Below are positions 1 through 6,205 of a stretch of DNA of 6,212 bases, piece by piece. The position numbers were made by a program, and so were the translations under genes. The notes under the pieces were generated by a model that saw only the letters and a program-made list of their open reading frames with translations, ran no database searches and was not told where the DNA came from. How positions within the stretch are numbered: position 1 is the stretch's first letter; each line of letters opens with the position of its first letter. This DNA is from Clostridiaceae bacterium (GTDB lineage Bacteria; Bacillota; Clostridia; Lutisporales; Lutisporaceae), in assembly GCA_028697435.1 (NCBI GenBank), contig JAQVFD010000137.1:1-6212 (forward strand). Reading direction: 5' to 3'.

Positions 1-1235
1 TATTTGCATACAAATATGTTAGTGCCCTCTCTGGATATTGCAGAAGCAGCAATTCCATTTGTTGATGTTACAAAGACGCTTATACCGAAGGTCACCGCCA
101 AAGCTATGGCACTTCCTCTTCCATCTTTTAGAAACACGGTTAATCCTTGGAGTTCTTTCATTTCTTCAGGTTGCACAAGAAATGGCAGTATTATAAATAC
201 GGGAAGAATAAAGTTCATAAGCACACAGTTCATAAAATATACCGGTGTCCTGAAAAGCAGCTTCAACTCCTTAATGGTGTATGCTTTTAAAGCAGACTTT
301 TGCATGCCGTACCTCCCGAGCTCTGCCACTGATAGTTTCCTCCTTTTGGCGGAAGTCTCCGACATACCTACCACACCTTTGTAATAAATGCCTTCCCCAA
401 AGCTTAAGAATAGCATTACAAAAAGAGCACAGATAAATATGAACAGCGTCAGGTTCACAAAGCCCTTCAAGGTCTCACTGTTTAACAGTGCCATCACTGC
501 AAATCTGTTGCTGAAAAAAATCCCCGACATGATTCCAACATAGGAATTGTTACCCTGTTCCAGCAGCTTCTGAAGCTCCAAAGCATTCATTGAAGAGCCG
601 GTGAGCCGTGTTATTACGACGTTTAGCCCTATAGCCAAAAACATGGCTATTATGCCGCCCACTATTCTGAATCTGTCTTTATTCTTAGCCAGGTTAGTAA
701 AACCCATTATCAGCATACTTATTACAGAGGCATATACAAGGGGCAGTACCGGCAGTACAAGAAAGAGAAGGGTGCTGTACAGATAGTATAATAACCCTGT
801 CTTACTTGCAATTCCAAAGCCTATGAGTATGGGTGCCAGGAATACCGCCTCGGTTAGATATTCATAAAGCAGCACAACAGTAAACTTCGCCGCCAATATT
901 TCGGAAGGCTTTAATGGAAGCGGCAGCAAGCTTTCAATGTCCTTTGAAAAATAAAAAATACTCATAACATAGAATATACCAAAAAAGAATATGGTCAAGC
1001 TGGATATGGAAAATCCCATTCCAAGTATCAAGCCCTCCTGTTGAATTTCCGAAAGTGCGGCATATCCTGTCATAACTATATTGCCAATGCCTAACATCAT
1101 GGGCAAAAATGCGGCAAATATAAGCAGAGATATAAGAACTCCCTTAATGGACTTATTACCGAATTTGCCGGACCTTAAATTCAGCATATCTGAGTTTTTC
1201 AACATTATCACGGTAAGTATCAAATATCTACTCAT
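1..1235 (-). CDS. ABC-2 type transporter permease, C-terminus cut off by window edge
   Basis: Membrane subunit of an ABC exporter, working with the ATPase encoded just upstream. My translation of the minus strand is open for 411 codons and leaves the window without a stop, so the 3' end is missing. The start is ATG at 1235: an in-frame TGA lies three codons upstream, and a GGAG lies 10 nt before the ATG. It overlaps the ATPase stop by 8 nt (ATGAGTAG), which suggests translational coupling. Hydrophobic segments lie at about residues 33-55, 74-96, 115-142, 148-178, 191-208, 259-282, 334-354 and 376-398. A basic cytoplasmic stretch at 296-330 contains KELKLLFRTPVYFMN (322-336), and the visible end has SREGTNIF (401-408). 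Both resemble conserved positions in large Firmicutes ABC-2 permeases (about 500-570 residues as I recall), so perhaps a quarter is missing. The substrate cannot be inferred. Confidence 0.9.
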   Translation of the reverse strand, partial: MSRYLILTVIMLKNSDMLNLRSGKFGNKSIKGVLISLLIFAAFLPMMLGIGNIVMTGYAALSEIQQEGLILGMGFSISSLTIFFFGIFYVMSIFYFSKDIESLLPLPLKPSEILAAKFTVVLLYEYLTEAVFLAPILIGFGIASKTGLLYYLYSTLLFLVLPVLPLVYASVISMLIMGFTNLAKNKDRFRIVGGIIAMFLAIGLNVVITRLTGSSMNALELQKLLEQGNNSYVGIMSGIFFSNRFAVMALLNSETLKGFVNLTLFIFICALFVMLFLSFGEGIYYKGVVGMSETSAKRRKLSVAELGRYGMQKSALKAYTIKELKLLFRTPVYFMNCVLMNFILPVFIILPFLVQPEEMKELQGLTVFLKDGRGSAIALAVTFGISVFVTSTNGIAASAISREGTNIFVCK

Positions 1236-1953
1236 TTTCTGTCAACTCCAAGAATATTTTTTCGAGAGACCCGTTGCTTCGAAAGTGCTCTCTTATTTCG
1301 TCCATAGTACCATAGAATAAAAGTTTTCCTTTATTGATAATAGCCACCTTGTCACACAACTTTTCGGCAACTTCAAGAACATGGGTAGAAAAAAACACCG
1401 TTTTGCCTGCGGCTGCATGACCTTTCATCATCTCTTTCAGAGTATAGGAGGACTTAGGGTCAAGTCCAGTCATTGGCTCATCCAATATCCATACCGAAGG
1501 ATCATGGATAAGCACTCCCATAATTACTATCTTCTGCCTCATTCCATGAGAATAGCTCTGTATCTGGTCATTAAGGGCAGCTTCCATTTCAAAGCTCTCT
1601 GAAAGCTCCTGTATCCTATCCTTTCTTAAAGAGCTTTCTACATTATACATGTCAGCCATGAAATTCAAGTACTCCATGCCCTTTAAACGAAGAAACATGT
1701 CAGGATTGTCCGGTACATAGCCGAACTGTATTTTTGCTTCAAGGGGATTCTCCCTGATGTCTGTCCCGTTAATAGTTATGCTTCCGCTGTCAGCATTCAG
1801 CACCCCTGCAATAATCTTTATAGTTGTTGTCTTTCCTGCTCCATTAGGGCCCAGAAATCCTGTAATCTGACCTTCCGGTATAGTAAGGGTCAGATCATCC
1901 ACCGCCTTAACAATACCGCTGTATGATTTGTTTACTTTAATCAATTCTATCAT
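1228..1953 (-). CDS. ABC transporter ATP-binding protein (ABC-2 exporter type)
   Basis: Cytoplasmic ATPase that powers the permease encoded next to it. I place the start at ATG 1953 (241 residues, MIELIKVNKSY), not at the in-frame GTG at 1962. A GGGAG at 1962-1966 sits 8 nt before the ATG, whereas it abuts and overlaps the GTG. All nucleotide-binding motifs are present: Walker A GPNGAGKTT (35-43), signature SYSHGMRQ (133-140), Walker B VWILDEP (154-160), D-loop GLD (163-165) and switch histidine in STH (H191). The Q-loop reads GYVPDNP, with Asp82 where many ABC ATPases have Gln; acidic residues here also occur in EcsA/BcrA-like exporters. Length and motifs fit the single-domain CcmA-type group. 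It is first in a two-gene operon with its own promoter. Whether it exports a lipid, peptide or drug is unknown. Confidence 0.96.
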   Translation of the reverse strand: MIELIKVNKSYSGIVKAVDDLTLTIPEGQITGFLGPNGAGKTTTIKIIAGVLNADSGSITINGTDIRENPLEAKIQFGYVPDNPDMFLRLKGMEYLNFMADMYNVESSLRKDRIQELSESFEMEAALNDQIQSYSHGMRQKIVIMGVLIHDPSVWILDEPMTGLDPKSSYTLKEMMKGHAAAGKTVFFSTHVLEVAEKLCDKVAIINKGKLLFYGTMDEIREHFRSNGSLEKIFLELTENE

Positions 1954-1961
1954 GTATTTCA

Positions 1962-1966
1962 CTCCC
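1962..1966 (-). promoter_or_regulatory. Ribosome binding site fixing the ABC ATPase start
   Basis: GGGAG on the minus strand, 8 nt before the ATG at 1953. It overlaps the first base of the alternative GTG codon at 1962-1960, so it cannot serve that codon. This favours the shorter protein. Confidence 0.8.
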
Positions 1967-1988
1967 GGTTGGTGATTTTTGCCATTTC

Positions 1989-1997
1989 ATTATAGCA
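1989..1997 (-). promoter_or_regulatory. Extended -10 sigma-A promoter of the ABC exporter operon
   Basis: The minus strand reads TGCTATAAT: a perfect TATAAT (1994-1989) preceded by the TGn extension. The -35 region falls in the U-tract and stem foot of the upstream terminator. The best hexamer there is a weak TTTATT at 16 nt spacing, as expected of an extended -10 promoter. Transcription would start near 1982, leaving a leader of about 30 nt before the ATG at 1953. This is a prediction from sequence match only. Confidence 0.72.
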
Positions 1998-2005
1998 CAT
2001 ATATG

Positions 2006-2050
2006 AAAAAAATAAAGCCTTCTGATAATATTTCACAATCAGAAGGCTTT
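2006..2050 (-). terminator. Rho-independent terminator of the por-buk operon
   Basis: A perfect 13-bp stem (arms 2038-2050 and 2014-2026, sequence AAAGCCTTCTGAT and its complement) with an 11-nt loop, followed on the minus strand by A and seven T (2012-2006). It begins 8 nt after the buk stop codon. The plus strand has no T-run beyond the stem, so it acts on minus-strand transcripts only. Confidence 0.95.
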
Positions 2051-2058
2051 CATACACT

Positions 2059-3135
2059 TTAATACTCCTTACACTCTTCTTCTCCCCTCAGATAACGCAG
2101 GGCTCCTTGTGCAAGAGAACCCATCTCATCCTCTCCCGGATAGACATATACCGGTGCAAGAAATTCAATTCTTTCTTTAATTAAACCAACCAACCTTTCC
2201 CAATGAGCAAGTCCCCCGGTTAATGCTATAGCTTCAACCTTCCCATACAACGCTGTCGATGCAGCGCCGATTTCTTTGGATACATTGTATGCCATTGCTT
2301 CAATTACTTCTTTTGCTTTAGCATCACCCTTATTAATCCGCTCCTCAATAACCAATCCGTCAGTTGTTCCAAGATGCGCTACAAGACCCCCGCCTCCGCT
2401 GATCATCTTTAACATTTCTTCTTCAGAATACTGACCGGAGAAGCAAAGCTTAATCAAATCTCCAACGGGAAGATCCCCGGCTCTTTCCGGGGAGAAGGAT
2501 CCGTCTCCGTCCAGTGCATTGTTTGCATCAATTATTCTTCCTTTACTATGGGTTCCGACGGAAATTCCTCCTCCAAGGTGAACAATAATGCAATCCATAT
2601 CCTCATACTTCTTGTTCAGATCGGCTGCAAGCTTCCTCGCAATTGCTTTCTGATTGAGAACATGGAAGGAGGCTTTTCTCCTAATCTGAGGAAGTCCCGT
2701 ATAAGTTGCAATTTCCATCAATTCATTGGTCACCGGCGGATCAACAGTTATTGAAGGTATATTTAGCTCTTTTCCCAAGTCATAGTTAATCTGGCAGCCT
2801 ACATTGCAGGCATGTTTCCCGTATTTGCCGCTTTTCATATCCTCCAGCATTTTTGAGTTTATTAGATATATACCGCTGGGAACCGAATTAATCGTACCAC
2901 CCCTGCTTACAACTGCATCAATCTCATCCAGCTTAAAATTATTTTCCCTTACCCAGTCAAGAATTTTCCGCTTCCTGTAATCATATTGATCCCAAATACT
3001 TTTAAAGTTCTGTATCTCCTCGGGGGGATGTTTTACTGTGCTTTTTTTAAGTTCCTTATCATTATCAAAAACAGCTATTTTTGTAGATGTTGACCCGGGG
3101 TTCAGGACCAACAGTCTGAAATTCCTTGAGTTCAT
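2059..3135 (-). CDS. buk: Butyrate kinase (butyrate / branched-chain acyl kinase)
   Basis: Cytoplasmic kinase of the ASKHA (acetate/butyrate kinase) superfamily. It converts butyryl- or a branched-chain acyl-phosphate plus ADP to the free acid and ATP. The 358 residues match the usual Buk length (about 355). Motifs in order: NPGSTSTK (12-19, N-terminal phosphate loop), VSRGG (76-80), VDPPVTNEL (131-139), VHLGGGISVG (185-194), DGDGSFSPERAG (209-220), ALTGGLAHW (304-312) and PGEDEMGSLAQGALRYL (333-349). These favour butyrate kinase over acetate kinase, which is nearer 400 residues. ATG at 3135 follows GGGAGGG (3142-3148) at good spacing. It lies 21 nt after porB as the last gene of the operon. 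The segment usually reading HASN-G has cysteines here (HACNVGC, C110 and C114). Butyrate versus isobutyrate/isovalerate preference cannot be read from sequence. Confidence 0.96.
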   Translation of the reverse strand: MNSRNFRLLVLNPGSTSTKIAVFDNDKELKKSTVKHPPEEIQNFKSIWDQYDYRKRKILDWVRENNFKLDEIDAVVSRGGTINSVPSGIYLINSKMLEDMKSGKYGKHACNVGCQINYDLGKELNIPSITVDPPVTNELMEIATYTGLPQIRRKASFHVLNQKAIARKLAADLNKKYEDMDCIIVHLGGGISVGTHSKGRIIDANNALDGDGSFSPERAGDLPVGDLIKLCFSGQYSEEEMLKMISGGGGLVAHLGTTDGLVIEERINKGDAKAKEVIEAMAYNVSKEIGAASTALYGKVEAIALTGGLAHWERLVGLIKERIEFLAPVYVYPGEDEMGSLAQGALRYLRGEEECKEY

Positions 3136-3156
3136 TCACTACCCTCCCATATTCCG

Positions 3157-4068
3157 TTAATTATCCTGAGACATCGCAGCTAGGGCTTTCAGTTTATTAT
3201 ATTTCCTGTCCACCATCTTCTGCATTTCTTGAATGTCCTCCTCTGTCAGATGTCTGAATTTGCCCATCTGTTTTATCAGTTCAGATACAGGCTGCGGATT
3301 TTTAACTTCAAGATTAAGTGTATATTTATGGTTTTCCACCTCAAAAAGAGGGAAGAAGTTAGTCTGTACTGCTTTTCTTGCAATATCTATGCTGCATTCC
3401 GGAGCCGTTCCCCATCCCGTGGGACATGGGCTGTAAATGTGAAGATATCTGAAGCCGCTATCAAAAGATGCAGCCTTCTCAAGTTTTCTCACAAAATCCT
3501 GCATATATGCCGGTGAAAGTGTAGCTGTATATGCTATATCATGATCTGCCATAATCATAGGCAAGTCCTTTTTGTTCTGCTCTTTTCCCTTAATTACTTT
3601 TCCTACCGGAGTAGTACTTGTTAATGATCCTTTTGATGTAGTACCGCTTCTTTGGAAACCCGTATTCATATACCCTTCATTATCGTAACAGATATATATA
3701 AGGTTTTCGCCGCGTTCAGCCGCCCCAGACAATGACTGAAAACCGCAGTCTGATGTAGCGCCATCTCCCGCAATACCTACCACCTTTGTATCTTTGCCCG
3801 AAAACTCATACATTGTTTTGACCCCTGTCATAAAAGCCGCAGTATTATCCAGCAGTGATATATGAACAGGGACTTTCAATCCATTGTCAAAGTTCCATCC
3901 CACAACACCGGCACCAGCCATACACCCCGGAGGGATAACTACAGCAGTATCTTTTCCCATTATTTTCAATGCGGTTCTCAGTATTAATTCCGCGCCGCAG
4001 CCCTGACAAGCCGAGATTCCCGGTGAAACCAGATCTTCACTTTGCAGTAATTTATCTATATAGTTCAT
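3157..4068 (-). CDS. porB: 2-oxoacid:ferredoxin oxidoreductase, beta subunit (TPP-binding)
   Basis: Catalytic beta subunit of a four-subunit pyruvate- or 2-oxoisovalerate-type oxidoreductase. It binds thiamine pyrophosphate and the proximal [4Fe-4S] cluster. I place the start at ATG 4068 (303 residues, MNYIDKLLQSEDL), whose ATG overlaps the porA TGA in ATGA. An in-frame ATG at 4092 would add 8 residues, but these are translated from the ribosome binding site itself. The TPP motif is GDGATSDCGF (101-110) through YDN (128-130), followed by EGYMNTGFQRSG (131-142). Cluster cysteines fit the family pattern: C21 and C24 in CQGCGAE, C49 in PPGCM, and C215 in SPCPTGWG. The C-terminal region after about residue 240 is the charged tail usual for PorB. 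Full length and intact. Pyruvate versus branched-chain oxoacid is unresolved; CPTGW occurs in both Por and Vor enzymes. Confidence 0.95.
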   Translation of the reverse strand: MNYIDKLLQSEDLVSPGISACQGCGAELILRTALKIMGKDTAVVIPPGCMAGAGVVGWNFDNGLKVPVHISLLDNTAAFMTGVKTMYEFSGKDTKVVGIAGDGATSDCGFQSLSGAAERGENLIYICYDNEGYMNTGFQRSGTTSKGSLTSTTPVGKVIKGKEQNKKDLPMIMADHDIAYTATLSPAYMQDFVRKLEKAASFDSGFRYLHIYSPCPTGWGTAPECSIDIARKAVQTNFFPLFEVENHKYTLNLEVKNPQPVSELIKQMGKFRHLTEEDIQEMQKMVDRKYNKLKALAAMSQDN

Positions 4069-5252
4069 GCTATTCCCTCCTTCTTTAGCCATACAGTTTT
4101 GTGCTCAACCTGAGTTTTCTTGACCTCTTCCAAAAGATCAATACACTGCATGAAATGCTTTTGGGTTATATCAGCCCCTCCAAGACCTCCGATCACGGGT
4201 ATTGAGCTTATTTTTTCTCCAAGACTGCCCAATGCCGCTTTTACCTCCATATACAATGCACCTGTATTCCAGCCGAAGCAGACATTTCTGTCCACAACCG
4301 CAAAGGCTTTTCTTCCGGAAAGCACATTTCTGACCTTTTCTACAGGAAAAGGACGCATAACTCTGACTTTCAGAAGACCTACTTTGATGCCTTCCTCCCG
4401 CTTTGCGTCTATTGCTTCCCTTGCCGTCCCTGTCATAGAACCCATAGTAACCAGTATAGTATCAGCATCCTCGCACCTGTATTCTTCAACCAAACCGCCG
4501 TAGCTTCGTCCAAATGCCTTCTCAAATTCCTTATCCACCTGCTCAATGACTCCCAACGCATTCTGCATACCCTGTAAATGGCTTTCCCTATACTCCATGA
4601 GTATATCCCCGGGGGTCATCGGATCCAGCGCCATAGGTCTTTCCGGATTAAAGGCATAATGAGTAGGGTTATAGTTCGGAATAAATGCATCAACCTCCGA
4701 CTGCTCAGGAAGTTCTATTCGTTCATAAAGATGTGACAGGAAGAATCCGTCATAACACACATTTACCGGAATTAGTACATCGTTATTTTCAGTAACCTTA
4801 TAGCCCTCTATTATTGTGTCTATGATTTCCTGGTTGTTTTCCACATAATACTGGATCCATCCCGCATCCCTTACGGAAATTGTATCCTGCTGTCCTCCCC
4901 ACACTCCCTCCGGAGAAGTCATTTCACGACCGGCTATAGCCATAACCATCGGAAAACGAAGAGTAGACATTCTGAAATATGGTTCATACATAAGTGCAAG
5001 TCCCTGGGCCGAAGTTGCGGTAAATGCACGGGCTCCCGCTGCGACTGCTCCCTGCACTACGCTCATTGCCGAATGTTCTGATTCAACCTGTACCATCCTG
5101 GCAGGCAGATCTCCGTCTGCGATCATTTGTGCCAGATACTCCACAACTGAAGATTGAGGTGTTATAGGATACGCTGCAACAACTTGCACCTTGGATAGTG
5201 CCGCTCCCAGTGCTGCAGATGTATTCCCGGTTACAGCCTTTATTTTGCCCAT
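4065..5252 (-). CDS. porA: 2-oxoacid:ferredoxin oxidoreductase, alpha subunit
   Basis: Large alpha subunit (395 residues, typical length) carrying the pyrimidine-binding (Pyr) TPP domain and the following transketolase C-terminal-like domain. Visible motifs: AAYPITPQSS (26-35), the glutamate-containing VESEHSAM (56-63) that contacts the TPP pyrimidine in this family, TSAQGLALMYEP (80-91), and GREMTSPEGVWGGQQD (108-123) in the substrate/CoA-side loop. DTILVTMGSMTG begins the C-terminal domain near residue 265. The ATG at 5252 forms TAATG with the porD stop (1-nt overlap). It is preceded by AAGGCGGTGA (5259-5268), one mismatch from the ideal AAGGAGGTGA. It ends in a 4-nt ATGA overlap with porB, so the alpha and beta subunits are probably made in step. 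The loop reads SPEGVWGGQQD; as I recall, pyruvate enzymes more often carry SAP-I-W-D-QD, a weak hint of a non-pyruvate or divergent enzyme. Confidence 0.95.
   Translation of the reverse strand: MGKIKAVTGNTSAALGAALSKVQVVAAYPITPQSSVVEYLAQMIADGDLPARMVQVESEHSAMSVVQGAVAAGARAFTATSAQGLALMYEPYFRMSTLRFPMVMAIAGREMTSPEGVWGGQQDTISVRDAGWIQYYVENNQEIIDTIIEGYKVTENNDVLIPVNVCYDGFFLSHLYERIELPEQSEVDAFIPNYNPTHYAFNPERPMALDPMTPGDILMEYRESHLQGMQNALGVIEQVDKEFEKAFGRSYGGLVEEYRCEDADTILVTMGSMTGTAREAIDAKREEGIKVGLLKVRVMRPFPVEKVRNVLSGRKAFAVVDRNVCFGWNTGALYMEVKAALGSLGEKISSIPVIGGLGGADITQKHFMQCIDLLEEVKKTQVEHKTVWLKKEGIA
4075..4082 (-). promoter_or_regulatory. Ribosome binding site fixing the porB start
   Basis: AAGGAGGG inside the last codons of porA, 6-7 nt before the ATG at 4068. 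It lies within what would be coding sequence if the ATG at 4092 were used, so the downstream ATG is the likely start. Confidence 0.9.
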
Positions 5253-5518
5253 TATTTTTCACCGCCTTCGTTTATCATATCTATTGCCTTCTTAGGGCAT
5301 TCATTTGCACAAACTCCACAACCTTTACAATATTCCATGCTTATTTCAATCTGTTTGCCTTCTTTATAAATAGAATTTACAGGACAATAAGTAGAACAAA
5401 TTCCACAATTATTACATTTATCCTTGTTGATTACAGGTCTGACGTTACGCCAGCTGGATGTATCAAGTGCATATAGCCCTTCATCGCCCACAGGTGTTAT
5501 ATATTTTCTTTCTCTCAC
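5252..5518 (-). CDS. porD: 2-oxoacid:ferredoxin oxidoreductase, delta subunit (2x[4Fe-4S] ferredoxin-like)
   Basis: Small electron-transfer subunit (88 residues) passing electrons from the catalytic core to free ferredoxin. It has two ferredoxin-type cluster motifs: C35-x2-C38-x2-C41-x3-C45-P and C64-x2-C67-x2-C70-x3-C74-P. This is the ligand set for two [4Fe-4S] clusters. The N-terminal extension ending WRNVRPVINKDKC (23-35) is typical of PorD rather than of free ferredoxin. Translation starts at GTG 5518, supported by GGAGGGG (5524-5530) 5-7 nt upstream. The first G of that site is the last base of the porG TAG stop, so porG and porD are 11 nt apart. The TAA stop overlaps the porA start. 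Confidence 0.95.
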   Translation of the reverse strand: MRERKYITPVGDEGLYALDTSSWRNVRPVINKDKCNNCGICSTYCPVNSIYKEGKQIEISMEYCKGCGVCANECPKKAIDMINEGGEK

Positions 5519-5523
5519 AAATA

Positions 5524-5530
5524 CCCCTCC
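5524..5530 (-). promoter_or_regulatory. Ribosome binding site supporting the GTG start of porD
   Basis: GGAGGGG shares a base with the porG stop codon (TAGGAGGGG). The distance to the GTG at 5518 is right, and no ATG is better placed, which justifies the non-ATG start. Confidence 0.85.
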
Positions 5531-6069
5531 TACAATTCAAATAACTGTGTCTTATTAAATGCTATTTTTGCGGCTTCGGTATTCTTTGAACCGAAGGTTT
5601 CAGTAATATTAGCTTCCAGAGCTGCCATATCGACCCATCCTGTAGTTTTTGCAAAGGCGCCCAGCATTGCAGTGTTGGGTATATCTCTGCCCAGCAGTTC
5701 CAATGCTATTCCTGTCGCATCCACTATTGCTGCTTTTTTTGCCTCTGCCGGCAGTTTTAGCTGTTCTAATGGTTTAGTGGTGTTAATAATAACAATTCCT
5801 TCACCTTTGAGCCCTTCAAAAACCGGAACCGCACTCAAAAGCGTATCATCAAGAATCATAACGCAGTCAGGATTATATACCTGACATTTAGTTCTTATGT
5901 CTTTATTGTCAAACCTTACAAACCCGAATACCGGAGATCCCTTTCTTTCAACTCCGAAAAAAGGTATGAAGTGGGCAAATCCTGATTTATCAATAACTGT
6001 CTTCACAAGAATCTGAGCCGACTTAACTACGCCCTGTCCTCCTCTTCCGTGCAATCTTATTTCTTTCAT
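5530..6069 (-). CDS. porG: 2-oxoacid:ferredoxin oxidoreductase, gamma subunit
   Basis: Gamma subunit (179 residues; family about 180-195) that helps build the CoA-binding and inter-subunit surface of the complex. Diagnostic motifs: HGRGGQGVVKSAQIL (7-21), FFGVERKGSPVFGFVRF (37-53) and IPNTAMLGAFAKTTG (130-144). These identify the PorG/VorG/IorB-like family, and the three other subunits downstream make it a four-subunit enzyme. The ATG at 6069 follows GAGGAGGAG (6074-6082). It is first in the operon, behind a near-consensus promoter. The order gamma-delta-alpha-beta is the common one for these separate-subunit enzymes. Confidence 0.95.
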   Translation of the reverse strand: MKEIRLHGRGGQGVVKSAQILVKTVIDKSGFAHFIPFFGVERKGSPVFGFVRFDNKDIRTKCQVYNPDCVMILDDTLLSAVPVFEGLKGEGIVIINTTKPLEQLKLPAEAKKAAIVDATGIALELLGRDIPNTAMLGAFAKTTGWVDMAALEANITETFGSKNTEAAKIAFNKTQLFEL

Positions 6070-6091
6070 TTTTCTCCTCCTCGCAATATAT

Positions 6092-6118
6092 CGTTTCTCT
6101 ATGGGAAATGACGTTTCT
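6092..6118. repeat. Pair of 7-bp direct repeats (AGAAACG) in the por leader
   Basis: On the minus strand AGAAACG occurs at 6118-6112 and again at 6098-6092, exactly 20 bp apart (about two helical turns). Both copies lie between the predicted transcription start and the porG ribosome binding site. This could be a regulator site, but two 7-mers in AT-rich DNA may be chance. Confidence 0.35.
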
Positions 6119-6125
6119 TATTTTA

Positions 6126-6154
6126 ATTATATAGTATGTCCTCTGTTTTGTAAA
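6126..6154 (-). promoter_or_regulatory. Sigma-A promoter of the por-buk operon
   Basis: On the minus strand, TTTACA (6154-6149; 5 of 6 to TTGACA) and a perfect TATAAT (6131-6126) are separated by 17 bp, the ideal spacing. Transcription should begin near 6119, leaving a leader of about 50 nt before porG. That is too short for a typical riboswitch or T-box. The promoter lies just downstream of the upstream gene's terminator, so the operon is an independent unit. I saw no sigma-54 (-24/-12) elements and no Rex-like TTGTTAA-N4-TTAACAA palindrome. Confidence 0.85.
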
Positions 6155-6161
6155 TGATAAT

Positions 6162-6205
6162 AAAAAATAATGTACTTTGATTCATTTTAGAATCAAAGTA
6201 CATTA
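6162..6205 (-). terminator. Rho-independent terminator of an upstream gene outside the window
   Basis: A perfect 16-bp AT-rich stem (arms 6190-6205 and 6168-6183) with a 6-nt loop is followed on the minus strand by six T (6167-6162). The T-run is on the minus-strand exit side only, so it ends a leftward transcript entering from beyond 6212. It lies upstream of the por promoter and so cannot act as an attenuator for porG. Confidence 0.85.

Noticed and set aside
4..384. Plus-strand open frame of 126 codons at the left edge
   Set aside because: It lies antisense to the permease, whose minus-strand frame is open throughout and has membrane segments and family motifs. The plus-strand frame has no ribosome binding site in view and no recognisable domain.
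4069..4092. ATG at 4092 as the porB start
   Set aside because: The extra 8 residues would be encoded by the AAGGAGGG ribosome binding site itself, and the ATG at 4068 has ideal spacing and the classic ATGA overlap.
4120..4503. Plus-strand open frame of 127 codons inside porA
   Set aside because: It is a shadow of porA, which is full length with all family motifs. The other plus-strand frames (for example 2548-2754, 3229-3516, 5198-5476, 5672-5884) fail for the same reason.
6070..6125. Riboswitch, T-box or attenuator in the por leader
   Set aside because: The predicted leader is only about 50 nt, with no conserved riboswitch or T-box element. The nearby strong hairpin is upstream of the promoter.
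6070..6160. Sigma-54 promoter or CodY box controlling the por-buk operon, as in some branched-chain acid operons
   Set aside because: No GG-N10-GC core and no good match to AATTTTCNGAAAATT was found; a near-consensus sigma-A promoter is present instead.
6168..6205. Long palindrome as a regulator operator or mobile-element end
   Set aside because: A U-tract follows the stem on the minus strand only, there is no transposase or second copy, and its position fits the 3' end of an upstream gene. A terminator explains it fully.
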